Below, piece by piece: positions 48,755-57,694 of a DNA stretch of 62,347 nucleotides. The position numbers were made by a program, and so were the translations under genes. Source of the stretch: an uncultured Acidimicrobiaceae bacterium (lineage in GTDB: Bacteria; Actinomycetota; Acidimicrobiia; Spongiisociales; UBA5794). The notes beneath the pieces are model-generated. The model had not been told where the DNA came from. It was given only the letters and a program-made list of their open reading frames with translations, and did no database searches. The DNA lies in contig CAMYKI010000018.1 of assembly GCA_947258985.1 (NCBI GenBank), positions 1 to 62,347 of the forward strand. The letters are read 5' to 3'. Every line of letters begins with the position of its first letter. The first letter of the stretch is position 1.

Positions 48755-49333
48755 ATGTTCAAGAGATCTTTAGTACTCCTCGTCACTCTCGCCGTCGCTG
48801 CCCTCGTAGCGCCGACGGCGGCGAGCGCCGACGATGACGACTTCTGTTTTGTCTACTTCCCCCATGCGGATGTTGAATCCCGCGTCTCTAATGACTGGGG
48901 TGACGCCCGTTCCGGTGGGCGAAGCCACAAAGGCACCGATGTCTTCGGGCAGAAGCACAGTGCGGTGGTTGCCGTCGCCGACGGATTTATCACTGCCATG
49001 AAACACAGCCCCCGCGCCGGCTACAACGTCCGCATCGAGCACCAAGATGGCTGGGAGACCTGGTATCTCCATCTCAACAACGACAGTCCGGGAACCAACG
49101 ACGGTGCTGGCGGTGATGAAGGGGCATTCGCTCCCGATCTCGAGGTAGGCATGTTTGTCAAGGCAGGCACGATTGTCGGATACGTCGGCAACTCCGGCAA
49201 CGCCGAAGGTGGCAGCTCGCACACTCACTTCGAACTCCACACGGGTCGACGAGCCGTAAACCCCTATCCCTACCTCGAGGCCTCCCACGAGCGATGGCTG
49301 CGCGTCATGGAGCTTGCCGACGCGATCCGGTGA
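48755..49333 (+). CDS. Secreted M23-family peptidase (lysostaphin-like)
   Basis: This 192-residue exported zinc peptidase acts on peptidoglycan cross-links. Residues 1-27 form a signal peptide ending ASA. Zinc ligands and active residues fit M23: the H-x3-D of SHKGTDVFG, the first His of YLHLNND, and H-x-H in SSHTHFELHTG. Before these comes an N-terminal segment FCFVYFPHAD typical of this subgroup. AGGA lies four bases before the ATG. The 3' end overlaps the convergent UDG gene by 29 bases. Confidence 0.9.
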   Translation: MFKRSLVLLVTLAVAALVAPTAASADDDDFCFVYFPHADVESRVSNDWGDARSGGRSHKGTDVFGQKHSAVVAVADGFITAMKHSPRAGYNVRIEHQDGWETWYLHLNNDSPGTNDGAGGDEGAFAPDLEVGMFVKAGTIVGYVGNSGNAEGGSSHTHFELHTGRRAVNPYPYLEASHERWLRVMELADAIR

Positions 49334-50018
49334 GGCGACGGGCCCTGGCGAACACGCTATCGAACATGTCGCGGGTCAACCTGCCGGTGAACGTGTTCTG
49401 CTGGCTGGGGTGATAGGACAGCAGAACAACACGCCCATCGGCGAGCGCGATCTCGACACCGTGGCCGAAACCGGGTCGCGGCACCGGCAGATCTACCGCC
49501 GTCGCCCGAAGGTGACGCCACAGCGAGTGGTAGGCGTATTGACCCAGACAGAGGAACACCCGGGCCCGCCGGAGCAAGGCCAGTTCGGCATCGAACCAGG
49601 AAGCACAGTTGTCTCGCTCGGATGGCGTCGGTTTGTTCACCGGAGGGGCGCATCTCACCGCAGATGTGACCCACGCATTGGAAAGCTGGAGCCCATCGCT
49701 ACGTCCGATTGACTCCGACTGGTTGGCGAAACCCGCATCGTGCAGCGCCCGATAGAGCCACTCACCGCTGCGATCTCCGGTAAACATCCTGCCGGTTCGG
49801 TTGGCCCCATGAGCCGCGGGAGCCAGCCCAACGACAACCAGCTCAGCATCGGTGTCGCCAAATCCCGGCACCGGGCGACCCCAGTAGTCATCGTCGGCAA
49901 AAGAGGCCCGCTTCTCCCTGGCGACTTCCTCACGCCACTCGACCAGCCGGAGACATCGGCGGCAGTCGATCAGCCGATCCGAAAGCTCTTCGAGAGACTC
50001 GAATTCGGATGCGATCAT
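49305..50018 (-). CDS. Uracil-DNA glycosylase, family 5 (UdgB-like) with Fe-S site
   Basis: This 237-residue DNA-repair enzyme removes uracil (and likely hypoxanthine) from DNA. The catalytic motif GLAPAAHGANRTGRMFTGD matches family 5 rather than family 4. Four Cys for an iron-sulfur cluster are visible: Cys19 and Cys22 (CRRC), then VRCAPP and DNCASW. The motif HPSQQNTFTGR occurs near the C-terminus. The start at 50018 overlaps the upstream gene's stop by four bases (ATGA); an ATG at 50075 would be inside that gene. Confidence 0.9.
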   Translation of the reverse strand: MIASEFESLEELSDRLIDCRRCLRLVEWREEVAREKRASFADDDYWGRPVPGFGDTDAELVVVGLAPAAHGANRTGRMFTGDRSGEWLYRALHDAGFANQSESIGRSDGLQLSNAWVTSAVRCAPPVNKPTPSERDNCASWFDAELALLRRARVFLCLGQYAYHSLWRHLRATAVDLPVPRPGFGHGVEIALADGRVVLLSYHPSQQNTFTGRLTRDMFDSVFARARRLTGSRRQAP

Positions 50019-51544
50019 TCGGGCGGAGGCAGCATGTCGGCATCGAAAATGGTTCCGGCGCTCCACAGCATCCATCCCATGTCACGCGCCTCCGCGACCT
50101 TCTGAATCTCCCGAATCTCGGAGTCCTCGAGGAACGCCCGCTGCAGCCATGGACGATACAAAGCAAACCCTTCGATACGGGGAATCCCCGCATCGAGCGC
50201 TGCCGTAACCAACTCAGGGGCGTGCTCGTCGGGGTCGTCCCAGCCCTTCCATCCCGGACCGTAGGTGTAGGTGTAGATCATCGGGCTGAGCACATCCACG
50301 TAGTTGGAGAACGGTCCGGGAGCCTGACCTATGCCCTCATCCGAACTGCTTTCCAGTGTGATGGCGAAGATGTCTGCAGCGACTGCGCAGCCCATTGGAT
50401 TCAATCTGCTGTGGGCCTCCGCCAAAAATGCGGAAATTGTCTCTATGCGTTTCTGCTGTGAAGCCTCGCTGTAGTAGTCGTCTGCGCTCAGCTCATCAAA
50501 ACTGACTCGGCTGATCGGGCCGTCAGACGGAAAGCGGATGTAGTCGAATTGAATCTCGTCAAATCCCAGGCGGCACGACTCCTCGGCAAGCGCCAGCGAA
50601 TAGTCCCAGGAATTGCGGTCCGTCGGGTCCAACCACGCCAGATCCTTGTTGTTCACCCATGGCTTGCCCGTTGAAGTGTCGATCGCAGCAATCTCTGGGC
50701 GCGCCCTGGCCAGGAAGTCGCTCTGAAAGGTCACGATACGAGTGATTTTGTAGAGGTTGTGGGCGTCCATGTCGGCGAGTACTTGTTCAACGTCATAGAA
50801 CGCGCTCACCGCACCGATCTCATAGGCCAGGGCGACATCGGTGTCACGCAGGATACGACCTTCTTCCTCCATGGTGTCAACCACAAACGCGTTGATTCCC
50901 GTAGTGTCCGCAAGTTCGAGAAGCTCCTGCCATTTGGAACTGTTACCCGCCCCCGAGTTGTCGCCCGCCACCCGAAGGGCCTGAATCATCCGGGGCTGCA
51001 GTTCGACGGTGAGGTTCTCATCCGATCCATCCCAGGCAACGGCATTCGGCTCCCAAGCCGGCCGTTCCACCTGCAGTTCACCCGGCGTCGCCCGGAACAT
51101 CACAAACTCACCGTCGTCATCGCTCACAGCTTCGAGAGCACCGAGACTCACCGTCGCCCCGGGCAGGGCCCGACCATCCTCGGATGTCACCTTCCCATTG
51201 AGAACCACCGGATCCAGCCGGATCTCAATGGGGCCTTCCGACGGTTGCTCCGTAACCGTCATCGTGGTGTCGTGGAACCCGACAGCGCTGGCCACCACGT
51301 CCGTTGGCTCTTCATCCCAGATGACTGTCGCCTCGCCGTTTTCATCTGCCGCGGAGGCAACACCATCGACCGACAGGTTGGCGGCAACCGGAGTCAGATC
51401 GTCTCCGCCCACCACGACAAACGAGAGCGTCGGCGGCGGCGGCTCTGGGGGACGCATCGACTCTCCTGCGAGCAGCACAGAAGGCCCCGCACAAGCGGAG
51501 AGAAGCAAGGAGCTTGCGGATATCAGGAGTGACAGTCTTCGCAT
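50015..51544 (-). CDS. Lipoprotein putative glycoside hydrolase (DUF4015-like)
   Basis: This 509-residue exported protein has a lipoprotein signal (lipobox LLSAC), an N-terminal beta region (~30-190) that includes GKVTSEDGRALPGATVSLGALEA, resembling carboxypeptidase regulatory domains, and a C-terminal TIM-barrel-type domain of ~310 residues. The latter includes NAFVVDTMEEEGRI, ITRIVTFQSDFLA, WLDPTDRNSWDYSLALAEESCRLGFDEIQFDYIRFPSDG and SPMIYTYTYGPGWKGWDD. This matches the DUF4015 putative glycoside hydrolase family. The substrate is unknown. The start was set at the signal peptide Met; earlier in-frame residues are unstructured. Confidence 0.82.
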   Translation of the reverse strand: MRRLSLLISASSLLLSACAGPSVLLAGESMRPPEPPPPTLSFVVVGGDDLTPVAANLSVDGVASAADENGEATVIWDEEPTDVVASAVGFHDTTMTVTEQPSEGPIEIRLDPVVLNGKVTSEDGRALPGATVSLGALEAVSDDDGEFVMFRATPGELQVERPAWEPNAVAWDGSDENLTVELQPRMIQALRVAGDNSGAGNSSKWQELLELADTTGINAFVVDTMEEEGRILRDTDVALAYEIGAVSAFYDVEQVLADMDAHNLYKITRIVTFQSDFLARARPEIAAIDTSTGKPWVNNKDLAWLDPTDRNSWDYSLALAEESCRLGFDEIQFDYIRFPSDGPISRVSFDELSADDYYSEASQQKRIETISAFLAEAHSRLNPMGCAVAADIFAITLESSSDEGIGQAPGPFSNYVDVLSPMIYTYTYGPGWKGWDDPDEHAPELVTAALDAGIPRIEGFALYRPWLQRAFLEDSEIREIQKVAEARDMGWMLWSAGTIFDADMLPPPE

Positions 51545-51683
51545 TGAATGAGTAATGGCCTCTACAGGTCCCTCGGCAGCGCACCGGTGGGCTATGACGC
51601 TCGCCCGCAGGGTAGTAGCAGATGCAATACATGCGTCCGAATGGCCGCAAGTTCGATCCCAATCTGCAGTCATTCACGCTTCA

Positions 51684-51712
51684 TTGAACACACGTCCGAG
51701 CCGTGATAGCTT
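51684..51712 (+). promoter_or_regulatory. Promoter of the sigma factor gene
   Basis: TTGAAC (51684-51689), a 17-bp spacer and TAGCTT (51707-51712) match the housekeeping consensus. It lies 34 bp before the ATG at 51746 of the sigma factor, so this mRNA has a leader. Confidence 0.55.
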
Positions 51713-51745
51713 GACGAAACAGGGTTCACAGTGAGGGGGGCCCCG

Positions 51746-52669
51746 ATGCAGAAGGCACGCAAGGCGGTTCGTGCAGATGGTGTTGGCTTGTACCTCGATG
51801 AGGTAGCCGGACACGATCTCCTGACCGCGGACGATGAGGTCCGACTGGCACGCGCCATGGAGGCGGGGCGGCAAGCTGTCGTTCGCCTCGAAACGGAAAA
51901 GCTCCCGTCTCGTGAGCGTTTCGAGTTGCGTCGCCAGGTTCACGCCGGTGAAGAAGCCCGAGCCGAGTTCATCCGATCCAACCTTCGCCTGGTCATCTCC
52001 ATAGCCAAGAAGTACACGGGGCGGGGACTCGATCTGCTCGACCTCGTTCAGGAAGGCAACCTTGGACTTATCCGCGCCGTCGAAAAGTTCGACTGGCGGA
52101 AGGGCTTCAAGTTCTCCACCTACGCCACCTGGTGGATTCGTCAGGCAATTACCCGGGGTCTCGGGAACACTGCTCGCACCATCCGGCTCCCGGTTCATCT
52201 CGTAGATGTGGTCCGCTCAGTGCAGGAGACCGCAACGACCCTGCAGGAGAAGCTGGGGCGACGCCCGACGGCGGAAGATATCGCCGAAGCAAGCGGTCTT
52301 GACCTCGATCAGGTGCTGGTGGCAATGGATTGCCCCGACGACTGTGTGTCGCTAGACCACCCTGTCGGCGATGCCGGCGACGCCAGTCTTGGCGACTTTG
52401 TCGAGGATCTCCAGGCCGAGGACCCGTTCGTAGTGGCTGCAGACATGGTGAGGCGTGACGAACTGGATCGGGCACTCGAGATGCTCGACAAGCAGGAACG
52501 AGAGGTCATCACGCTGCGCTATGGACTGAGCGGCGGCGGACCTCGAACACTGTCTGATGTCGGGCGGCAGCTGGATGTCACCCGCGAACGCATTCGCCAG
52601 GTTGAGAGACGCGCCCTTACAAAACTACGGCACCCCTCCTTCGCATACGATTTGCAGAGCTTGCTCTAG
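51746..52669 (+). CDS. RNA polymerase sigma factor, RpoD/SigB type
   Basis: This 307-residue sigma-70 factor has the standard regions: region 1.2 ([27 protein letters not shown]), region 2 ([63 protein letters not shown]), region 3 ([28 protein letters not shown]) and region 4 ([46 protein letters not shown]). It lacks the long region 1.1 of a primary sigma, so it is a group 2 type. GAGGGGG lies before the ATG; a GTG at 51731 is possible. Confidence 0.94.
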   Translation: MQKARKAVRADGVGLYLDEVAGHDLLTADDEVRLARAMEAGRQAVVRLETEKLPSRERFELRRQVHAGEEARAEFIRSNLRLVISIAKKYTGRGLDLLDLVQEGNLGLIRAVEKFDWRKGFKFSTYATWWIRQAITRGLGNTARTIRLPVHLVDVVRSVQETATTLQEKLGRRPTAEDIAEASGLDLDQVLVAMDCPDDCVSLDHPVGDAGDASLGDFVEDLQAEDPFVVAADMVRRDELDRALEMLDKQEREVITLRYGLSGGGPRTLSDVGRQLDVTRERIRQVERRALTKLRHPSFAYDLQSLL

Positions 52670-52698
52670 CCAAATCCCGGCTGCGGTCTACAACCTGC

Positions 52699-53358
52699 TC
52701 AAAACAGTTTGAGCATCGGGGAGTCGATACCCCGCAGCTCGTCGTAGTCCACTTCGACGCATTCGATGGCACGATCCGTCGCCAGCGTTCGGGCCTGCGG
52801 CTTGATGACCTGGGCGACAAAAAGCCCGCGCACCGGAGCAAGCCGGTCGTCTCGGTTGAGAAACTCCAGATACCGGGTCAGTTGTTCGACGCCATCGATC
52901 TCCCCACGCCGTTTCACCTCCACCGCCACAGCCATCCCATTGCCGTCGCGGCACAGGAGGTCAACGGGACCAACCGGAGTTGGATACTCCCGGCGCACGA
53001 GGCTCAGGCCGTCTTCCATGACCTCCGGGGTCTCAGCAAGAAGACGCTGCAACTCGAGTTCGACCCCGTCTTTCTGCAACCCGGGATCCTCCCCCATCTC
53101 GTGGGTGGTCTCGAAGTGAACATCGCCAAAGGTGATCGTCAGAGTCTCGCCCTTCGGGTTGGTGACGATCCACCTACCTTCCTCTTCGACAAGGTGATTG
53201 GGTGAGTTCATCCAGTTGAGGGGCTTGTAGGCGCCACCATCGGCATGGACGGCGACGCAGCCATCCGCCTTCACCATGACCAGACGGGTAGCCATCGGCA
53301 AGTGGGCGCTCAACCGGCCGTCGTAGTCAACGGTGCATTCGGCAACAACGATTCGCAT
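52699..53358 (-). CDS. nucS: Mismatch-specific endonuclease NucS (EndoMS)
   Basis: This 219-residue DNA-repair endonuclease replaces MutS/MutL in actinobacteria and archaea. An N-terminal beta domain begins [20 protein letters not shown]. The nuclease core includes [35 protein letters not shown] with D-x-n-EVK-type catalytic residues. The extreme C-terminus PMLKLF is a sliding-clamp-binding motif. TACGCT lies 7 nt before the ATG, indicating a leaderless transcript. It is a strong phylum marker. Confidence 0.95.
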   Translation of the reverse strand: MRIVVAECTVDYDGRLSAHLPMATRLVMVKADGCVAVHADGGAYKPLNWMNSPNHLVEEEGRWIVTNPKGETLTITFGDVHFETTHEMGEDPGLQKDGVELELQRLLAETPEVMEDGLSLVRREYPTPVGPVDLLCRDGNGMAVAVEVKRRGEIDGVEQLTRYLEFLNRDDRLAPVRGLFVAQVIKPQARTLATDRAIECVEVDYDELRGIDSPMLKLF

Positions 53359-53365
53359 GTCAAAG

Positions 53366-53371
53366 AGCGTA
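53366..53371 (-). promoter_or_regulatory. -10 box for nucS
   Basis: On the minus strand TACGCT lies 7 nt before ATG 53358, at the end of the upstream sufB gene. It fits a leaderless transcript. Confidence 0.5.
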
Positions 53372-53379
53372 CCGCAGGG

Positions 53380-54783
53380 CTAGCCGACCGAACCTTCCAT
53401 CTGCAATTCGATGAGCCGGTTGAGCTCGACCGCGTACTCCATCGGAAGCTCGCGAACGATTGGCTCGATGAACCCGGCAACGATCATGGCGGTTGCCTCC
53501 TCTTCCGATAGCCCGCGGCTCATCAAATAGAAGAGTTGCTCCTCGCCGACCTTGGAAACCGTGGCTTCGTGACCGAGATCGACATTTGACTCCTCGATCT
53601 CCATGTATGGGTAGGTATCGGACCGCGAGTCCTCGTCGAGGATCAACGCATCGCACCGCACGAAGGACTTGGCTTGCTCGGCATCGTTCTCGACCCGGAC
53701 CAGACCGCGATATGCCGAGCGTCCGCCGCCCTTCGAAACCGACTTGGACGTGATCAACGACGTTGTATTGGGGGCAACGTGCACCATCTTGGCGCCGGCG
53801 TCGAGATGCTGACCTTCAGCGGCGAAAGCGATCGAAAGCACCTCGCCATGCGCTCCCTCCTCCATGAGCCACACCGCCGGGTACTTCATGGTCAGACCGC
53901 TACCGAGGTTGCCATCGACCCACTCCATGGTGGCATTCCTATAAGCAGCTGCTCGCTTAGTCACGAGGTTGACCACGTTGTTTGACCAGTTCTGGATGGT
54001 GGTGTAGCGGCATCTGCCGCCTTCTTTCACAACGATCTCGACAACTGCGGCGTGCAGAGAGTCGGTGGTGTAGACCGGGGCGGAGCACCCTTCGACGTAG
54101 TGGCAGAAGGCGCCTTCGTCGACGATTATCAAGGTTCGTTCGAACTGGCCCATGTTCTCGGCGTTGATCCGGAAGTACGCCTGAAGTGGCTCCTCGAGAT
54201 GCACGCCGGGCGGCACATAGATGAAGCTGCCCCCCGACCAGACGGCAGAGTTGAGAGCAGCAAACTTGTTGTCGTTTGGCGGAATGATGGTGCCGAAGTA
54301 CTCCTGGACCAGTTCGGGATACTCGCGCACCGCGGTATCCATGTCACAAAAGATCACGCCAAGCTGCTCGAGATCTTCACGATTGCGGTGATAGACAACC
54401 TCGCTCTCGTACTGGGCAGTCACCCCGGCGAGGTACTTGCGCTCGGCTTCCGGAATTCCCAGCTTCTCGTAAGTCTCTTTGATGGAGTCAGGGACCATGT
54501 CCCAGTCCTTCGCCTGGCCTTCGGTCGGCTTGATGTAGTAGTAGATGTTCTCGAAGTCGATCGCCTGCAGCTTCTCGCCACCGCCCCACGTCGGCATCGG
54601 TTTGCGCAGGAAACGCTTGTACGCCTTGAGGCGGAAGTCGAGCATCCAGTCCGGCTCGTCCTTCATCGCGGACATCTGGCGAATGATGTCCTCATCCAAA
54701 CCCTTCTGCGGCTTGAAGACATAGTCTTCTTCATCAGCCCAGCCGAGCTGGTAGCCGCCGAGATCGATGTCAACCGTTGTCAT
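53380..54783 (-). CDS. sufB: Fe-S cluster assembly protein SufB
   Basis: This 467-residue main scaffold subunit builds clusters with SufC and SufD. Family features: [32 protein letters not shown] at the N-terminus, [87 protein letters not shown], and the C-terminal [44 protein letters not shown]. It stands without other suf genes nearby; sufD-sufC2 is 10 kb to the left and sufC1-S-U over 20 kb. Upstream a GTAATTAC palindrome lies beside a TATAGT box. Confidence 0.95.
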   Translation of the reverse strand: MTTVDIDLGGYQLGWADEEDYVFKPQKGLDEDIIRQMSAMKDEPDWMLDFRLKAYKRFLRKPMPTWGGGEKLQAIDFENIYYYIKPTEGQAKDWDMVPDSIKETYEKLGIPEAERKYLAGVTAQYESEVVYHRNREDLEQLGVIFCDMDTAVREYPELVQEYFGTIIPPNDNKFAALNSAVWSGGSFIYVPPGVHLEEPLQAYFRINAENMGQFERTLIIVDEGAFCHYVEGCSAPVYTTDSLHAAVVEIVVKEGGRCRYTTIQNWSNNVVNLVTKRAAAYRNATMEWVDGNLGSGLTMKYPAVWLMEEGAHGEVLSIAFAAEGQHLDAGAKMVHVAPNTTSLITSKSVSKGGGRSAYRGLVRVENDAEQAKSFVRCDALILDEDSRSDTYPYMEIEESNVDLGHEATVSKVGEEQLFYLMSRGLSEEEATAMIVAGFIEPIVRELPMEYAVELNRLIELQMEGSVG

Positions 54784-55041
54784 AAGCGGGCCCTTTCAGG
54801 AGGTACGAGACGTAATTACCACTATAGCGATAGGAGATACCCTGACGGACAGTGCGCAACCGGCGAGAGCATAACCGGCCTGCCAGGGACGCCGTCGAGG
54901 CGGGGAGTGGGAGTGTGGGAAGACCGGTCCGCCCCGACGGATCATCCTTGGTACCCCTCTAACGCCTACCGGCGCAGTTTTGATCCCGCGATTGTCGGGC
55001 CGACGACGATACCGAGCCGACCGGCGCCCTAGGCTGAAGCC
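54784..55041. other. Divergent promoter region between sufB and the Rossmann protein
   Basis: The leftward sufB side has a TATAGT box near 54822-54827 with a neighbouring GTAATTAC palindrome (54812-54819), a candidate operator for a Fe-S regulator. The rightward gene has its own -10 box at 55030. Nothing else was recognised. Confidence 0.35.
55030..55035 (+). promoter_or_regulatory. -10 box for the 153-aa Rossmann-like gene
   Basis: TAGGCT lies 6 nt before ATG 55042. Confidence 0.5.
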
Positions 55042-55503
55042 ATGCCCGTAATCGTGGTCGGCGCCGATACCCCGCAGGGAAGAGCGATTGTTCCCGCCCT
55101 GACCCCCACATCAGGCGAAGTCAGGCTCTTTGTCTCGGACCCGGCAGTTGCAGGCGAACTGCGGACAGTCGGCAAAGTCGCCGTTGGCGACATCTCCGAC
55201 GGCACCCACGTCGGCGGTGCAGCCATCGGGGCCTTCTGTGCCGTTGTGATAGCCGCAGCGGCGCACGACGACCGGGAGCGGCATTTCGCCTCGTCACCGC
55301 GCTTGGTGTTCTCCCAATGGGCAGACGGATTGAAAGACGCTGCGGTCAGCCGGATCATCTTTGTCGCCGGCGCCGCCGACGCTGCAATCTCCGACAAGCT
55401 GGCTATGGCTGCGCCCGAATTTGTCGTCGTGCCGGCAGACCGTGCCCCCGCCGATGTCGCCGCGGAGGTATCCGGATTAGAGCAGGCTCAGAAGATCTCG
55501 TGA
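55042..55503 (+). CDS. Short NAD(P)-binding Rossmann-like protein
   Basis: This 153-residue protein begins VIVVGADTPQGRAIVPAL, a dinucleotide-binding turn (GxxxxxGxxI) as in NmrA/SDR-like proteins. AFCAVVIAAAAHDDRERHFASSPRLVFSQWADGLKDAAVSRIIFVAGAAD has the layout of an atypical SDR. It is about half the usual length with no catalytic Tyr-Lys pair, so it may bind a nucleotide without catalysis. The start is supported by the leaderless promoter. It overlaps the convergent Eis-like gene by 16 bases. Confidence 0.7.
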   Translation: MPVIVVGADTPQGRAIVPALTPTSGEVRLFVSDPAVAGELRTVGKVAVGDISDGTHVGGAAIGAFCAVVIAAAAHDDRERHFASSPRLVFSQWADGLKDAAVSRIIFVAGAADAAISDKLAMAAPEFVVVPADRAPADVAAEVSGLEQAQKIS

Positions 55504-56714
55504 CACCACGGAGCGGGATAGCTGGGGAACAGGTCATCCAGTCTTCTTACTGAGTCAACATCGCCTTGGAGCAGATCGACCCGGGCAAGCGACTGCGCGC
55601 TGTGCCCTCCCATGTAGAGCGATCCCAGCGTCGCGACCGGAAGCGAGACGTCCGGTTCGGCGACGACCGCCTCGCACTGCGCCACCCCTTCGCTCACGCT
55701 GAGTCGGTAGGTTCCGTCGTTCCAGTCGCAGAACTCATCCTCCACCCGCAGCACGATGCTGCCATCTCTCTCGTACGTGCGTGCCTCGAGGGCAGCCGGC
55801 AGATCGATGAGCCGGGTCCACAGCCCGTCAGAGATCTTGGTTTCGGCAGCCCGCCCGTCGCGCAGCAAGAAGTGCAGCGGATCGTCGATGGGGTTGTTCC
55901 AATACTTGACGATGGGGAACAGGTCGATACTCACGAGGAAATGCCACAGAGCCCGGTAGCCGGAGGCGGTGACCGGGATCAGCTCACGTATTCGGATCTC
56001 TCCATCAGCCAGTGTGGACCAGTTGGATTTCTGTCGGTACAGGGCGTAACCGACTGCCCCACCGTTGCTTTCGGCGATGACATATCGCAGCGACGAAGCG
56101 CCATCGCGGTGTGCCTCGGGATCCGCAAATATGCGGTGCTTCCACCACGCCTCGCTGCGAGAGTACATGCCCGGACGTGTCACCCTGACCTGATCGAACA
56201 TGCCCGGAAGAAGCCTCTTCGCCTCGTCAACCCCGACCAGGCGCACCGTGACCCCTTCTTCGCTCCCGCCACGTCCGGCGAAACGGGCATCGAGCTTCAC
56301 GTCGCTCATGACCGTCGACGCTCCGTAGCCAAAGCGACCGTAGATCGGGACCTCTGATGCCCACAGGCCGCCAAGCGGTTCTTCCCGTTCCCTTGCCCGA
56401 TCACAGTGCTCCCGCACCATGGCGGTGAGCACGCCCTGCCGGGTGTGGGTCGGACGCACGGTGATGATGGTGAGGCCCGCCGTCGGTACCCGGCTGCCGC
56501 CGGGAACGGTGAGATCGAAGGCAAAGTCCCCGCCGGTGCCGACGATCTCGTGCCCGTCGAACGCCGGGAACATCCGGTCGTTATCGAACACGGCGCCGAA
56601 TCGTGCTGCGCCTGCCTCGTCTTCCAGGTCCGTGTCGTATCCGAAAGTTGCGGACACTTCCTGCCGGAAGGCCGGCACATCGTCATCAGTCAAAGGGCGT
56701 ATCTCAAAACTCAT
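55488..56714 (-). CDS. Eis-like N-acetyltransferase
   Basis: This 408-residue GNAT-fold acetyltransferase of the Eis (enhanced intracellular survival) type has two GNAT-like domains and a C-terminal SCP2-like domain. The acetyl-CoA loop is TIITVRPTHTRQGVLTAMVREHCDRARE, the catalytic Tyr125 lies in EVPIYGRFGYG, and the C-terminus is Phe408, which supplies the conserved carboxylate in this family. In mycobacteria such enzymes acetylate aminoglycosides and peptides at several amines; the natural substrate here is unknown. A TAGCGT box lies 6 nt before the start. Confidence 0.9.
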   Translation of the reverse strand: MSFEIRPLTDDDVPAFRQEVSATFGYDTDLEDEAGAARFGAVFDNDRMFPAFDGHEIVGTGGDFAFDLTVPGGSRVPTAGLTIITVRPTHTRQGVLTAMVREHCDRAREREEPLGGLWASEVPIYGRFGYGASTVMSDVKLDARFAGRGGSEEGVTVRLVGVDEAKRLLPGMFDQVRVTRPGMYSRSEAWWKHRIFADPEAHRDGASSLRYVIAESNGGAVGYALYRQKSNWSTLADGEIRIRELIPVTASGYRALWHFLVSIDLFPIVKYWNNPIDDPLHFLLRDGRAAETKISDGLWTRLIDLPAALEARTYERDGSIVLRVEDEFCDWNDGTYRLSVSEGVAQCEAVVAEPDVSLPVATLGSLYMGGHSAQSLARVDLLQGDVDSVRRLDDLFPSYPAPWCHEIF

Positions 56715-56720
56715 GGAATC

Positions 56721-56726
56721 ACGCTA
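56721..56726 (-). promoter_or_regulatory. -10 box for the Eis-like gene
   Basis: On the minus strand TAGCGT lies 6 nt before ATG 56714. Confidence 0.5.
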
Positions 56727-56748
56727 TCAGGCAGTCACCGCGAACCCG

Positions 56749-56820
56749 CCACCAACCCAGGGTTCACAGCCACCAGATCCGACGCCACCAACCCAGGGTT
56801 CACAGCCACCAGATCCGACG
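56749..56820. repeat. Two perfect 36-bp tandem repeats
   Basis: 56749-56784 and 56785-56820 are identical. Each unit contains the palindrome AACCCAGGGTT. They lie between divergent promoters of the Eis-like and F420-type genes. Confidence 0.95.
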
Positions 56821-56845
56821 CTGCCAACCCTGGGTTGGCAGCGTC
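56817..56845. promoter_or_regulatory. 14-bp inverted repeat beside the F420-type gene promoter
   Basis: GACGCTGCCAACCC and its complement at 56832-56845 are separated by one base. It lies directly upstream of the -35 position for a TAGGCT box at 56868-56873 that serves the rightward gene. It may be an operator; the related AACCC/GGGTT core recurs in the adjacent repeats. Confidence 0.45.
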
Positions 56846-56899
56846 GGGGGGTTGTGCTGCGAAGACCTAGGCTGCGGGACCCATCGAGAAGGAGTCTCC

Positions 56900-57694
56900 G
56901 TGCATCCCGTACGTATCGCCGTTCAACTCCATCCACAGCATGCCGAGTACTCGGACATCCGTCGCGCCGTTACCGAGGCAGAAGATCTCGGGATCGACGT
57001 CATCTACAACTGGGATCACTTCTACCCCCTCTACGGCGATCCGGACGGCAAGCACTTTGAATGCTGGACGATGCTGGGCGCTTGGGCCGAGCAGACCACG
57101 GCGGCCGAGATCGGGGCTCTCGTCACCTGCAATTCGTACCGAAATCCGCAACTACTGGCGGACATGGCGCGCACCGTCGACCACATGTCGGGCGGGCGCC
57201 TCATCCTCGGTATCGGCTCCGGGTGGTTCGAACGCGACTACGAGGAGTTCGGATATGAATTCGGCACGGCCGTCAGCAGGCTCAAGGACCTCGACCACAA
57301 CCTGCCGCTGATCACGGAGCGCCTTAGCAAGCTAAACCCGCCCCCGACTCGCAAGATCCCCATCCTCATCGGTGGCGGTGGGGAAAAGGTGACGCTACGG
57401 ATCGTTGCCGAACACGGTGACATCTGGCACTTCTTTGGGACGCCGGAGCAGATGGGTCGCAAGAGCAGGATCCTCGACGAGTGGTGCGCTCGAGTCGGAC
57501 GGGATCCGGGAGAGATCGAACGATCCACCGGCGTTGATTACGAGAAGATCAGCGGGGACCCGCTCGAACTTGCGGAGCAGTACCACGGCCTCGGGTTCAC
57601 CCAATTCACGTTCGGACTCAATGGCCCCGGCTTCGACATGACCCCGGTGCGGCCCTGGCTGGAATGGCGAGACCGCGTGAACGGTCGCTCTTAA
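56900..57694 (+). CDS. LLM-class F420-dependent oxidoreductase (4)
   Basis: This 264-residue luciferase-like enzyme has RIAVQLHPQHAEYSDIRRAVTEAEDLGIDVIYNWDHFYPLYGDPDGKHFECWTML, ALVTCNSYRNPQLLADMARTVDHMSGGRLILGIGSGWFERDYEEFGYEFG and IPILIGGGGEKVTLRIVAEHGDIWHFFG. The short length and the DHFYPL segment place it in the F420-dependent subgroup. The GTG start is set by AAGGAG five bases upstream. The 3' end overlaps the convergent surface-protein gene by four bases. Confidence 0.9.
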   Translation: MHPVRIAVQLHPQHAEYSDIRRAVTEAEDLGIDVIYNWDHFYPLYGDPDGKHFECWTMLGAWAEQTTAAEIGALVTCNSYRNPQLLADMARTVDHMSGGRLILGIGSGWFERDYEEFGYEFGTAVSRLKDLDHNLPLITERLSKLNPPPTRKIPILIGGGGEKVTLRIVAEHGDIWHFFGTPEQMGRKSRILDEWCARVGRDPGEIERSTGVDYEKISGDPLELAEQYHGLGFTQFTFGLNGPGFDMTPVRPWLEWRDRVNGRS

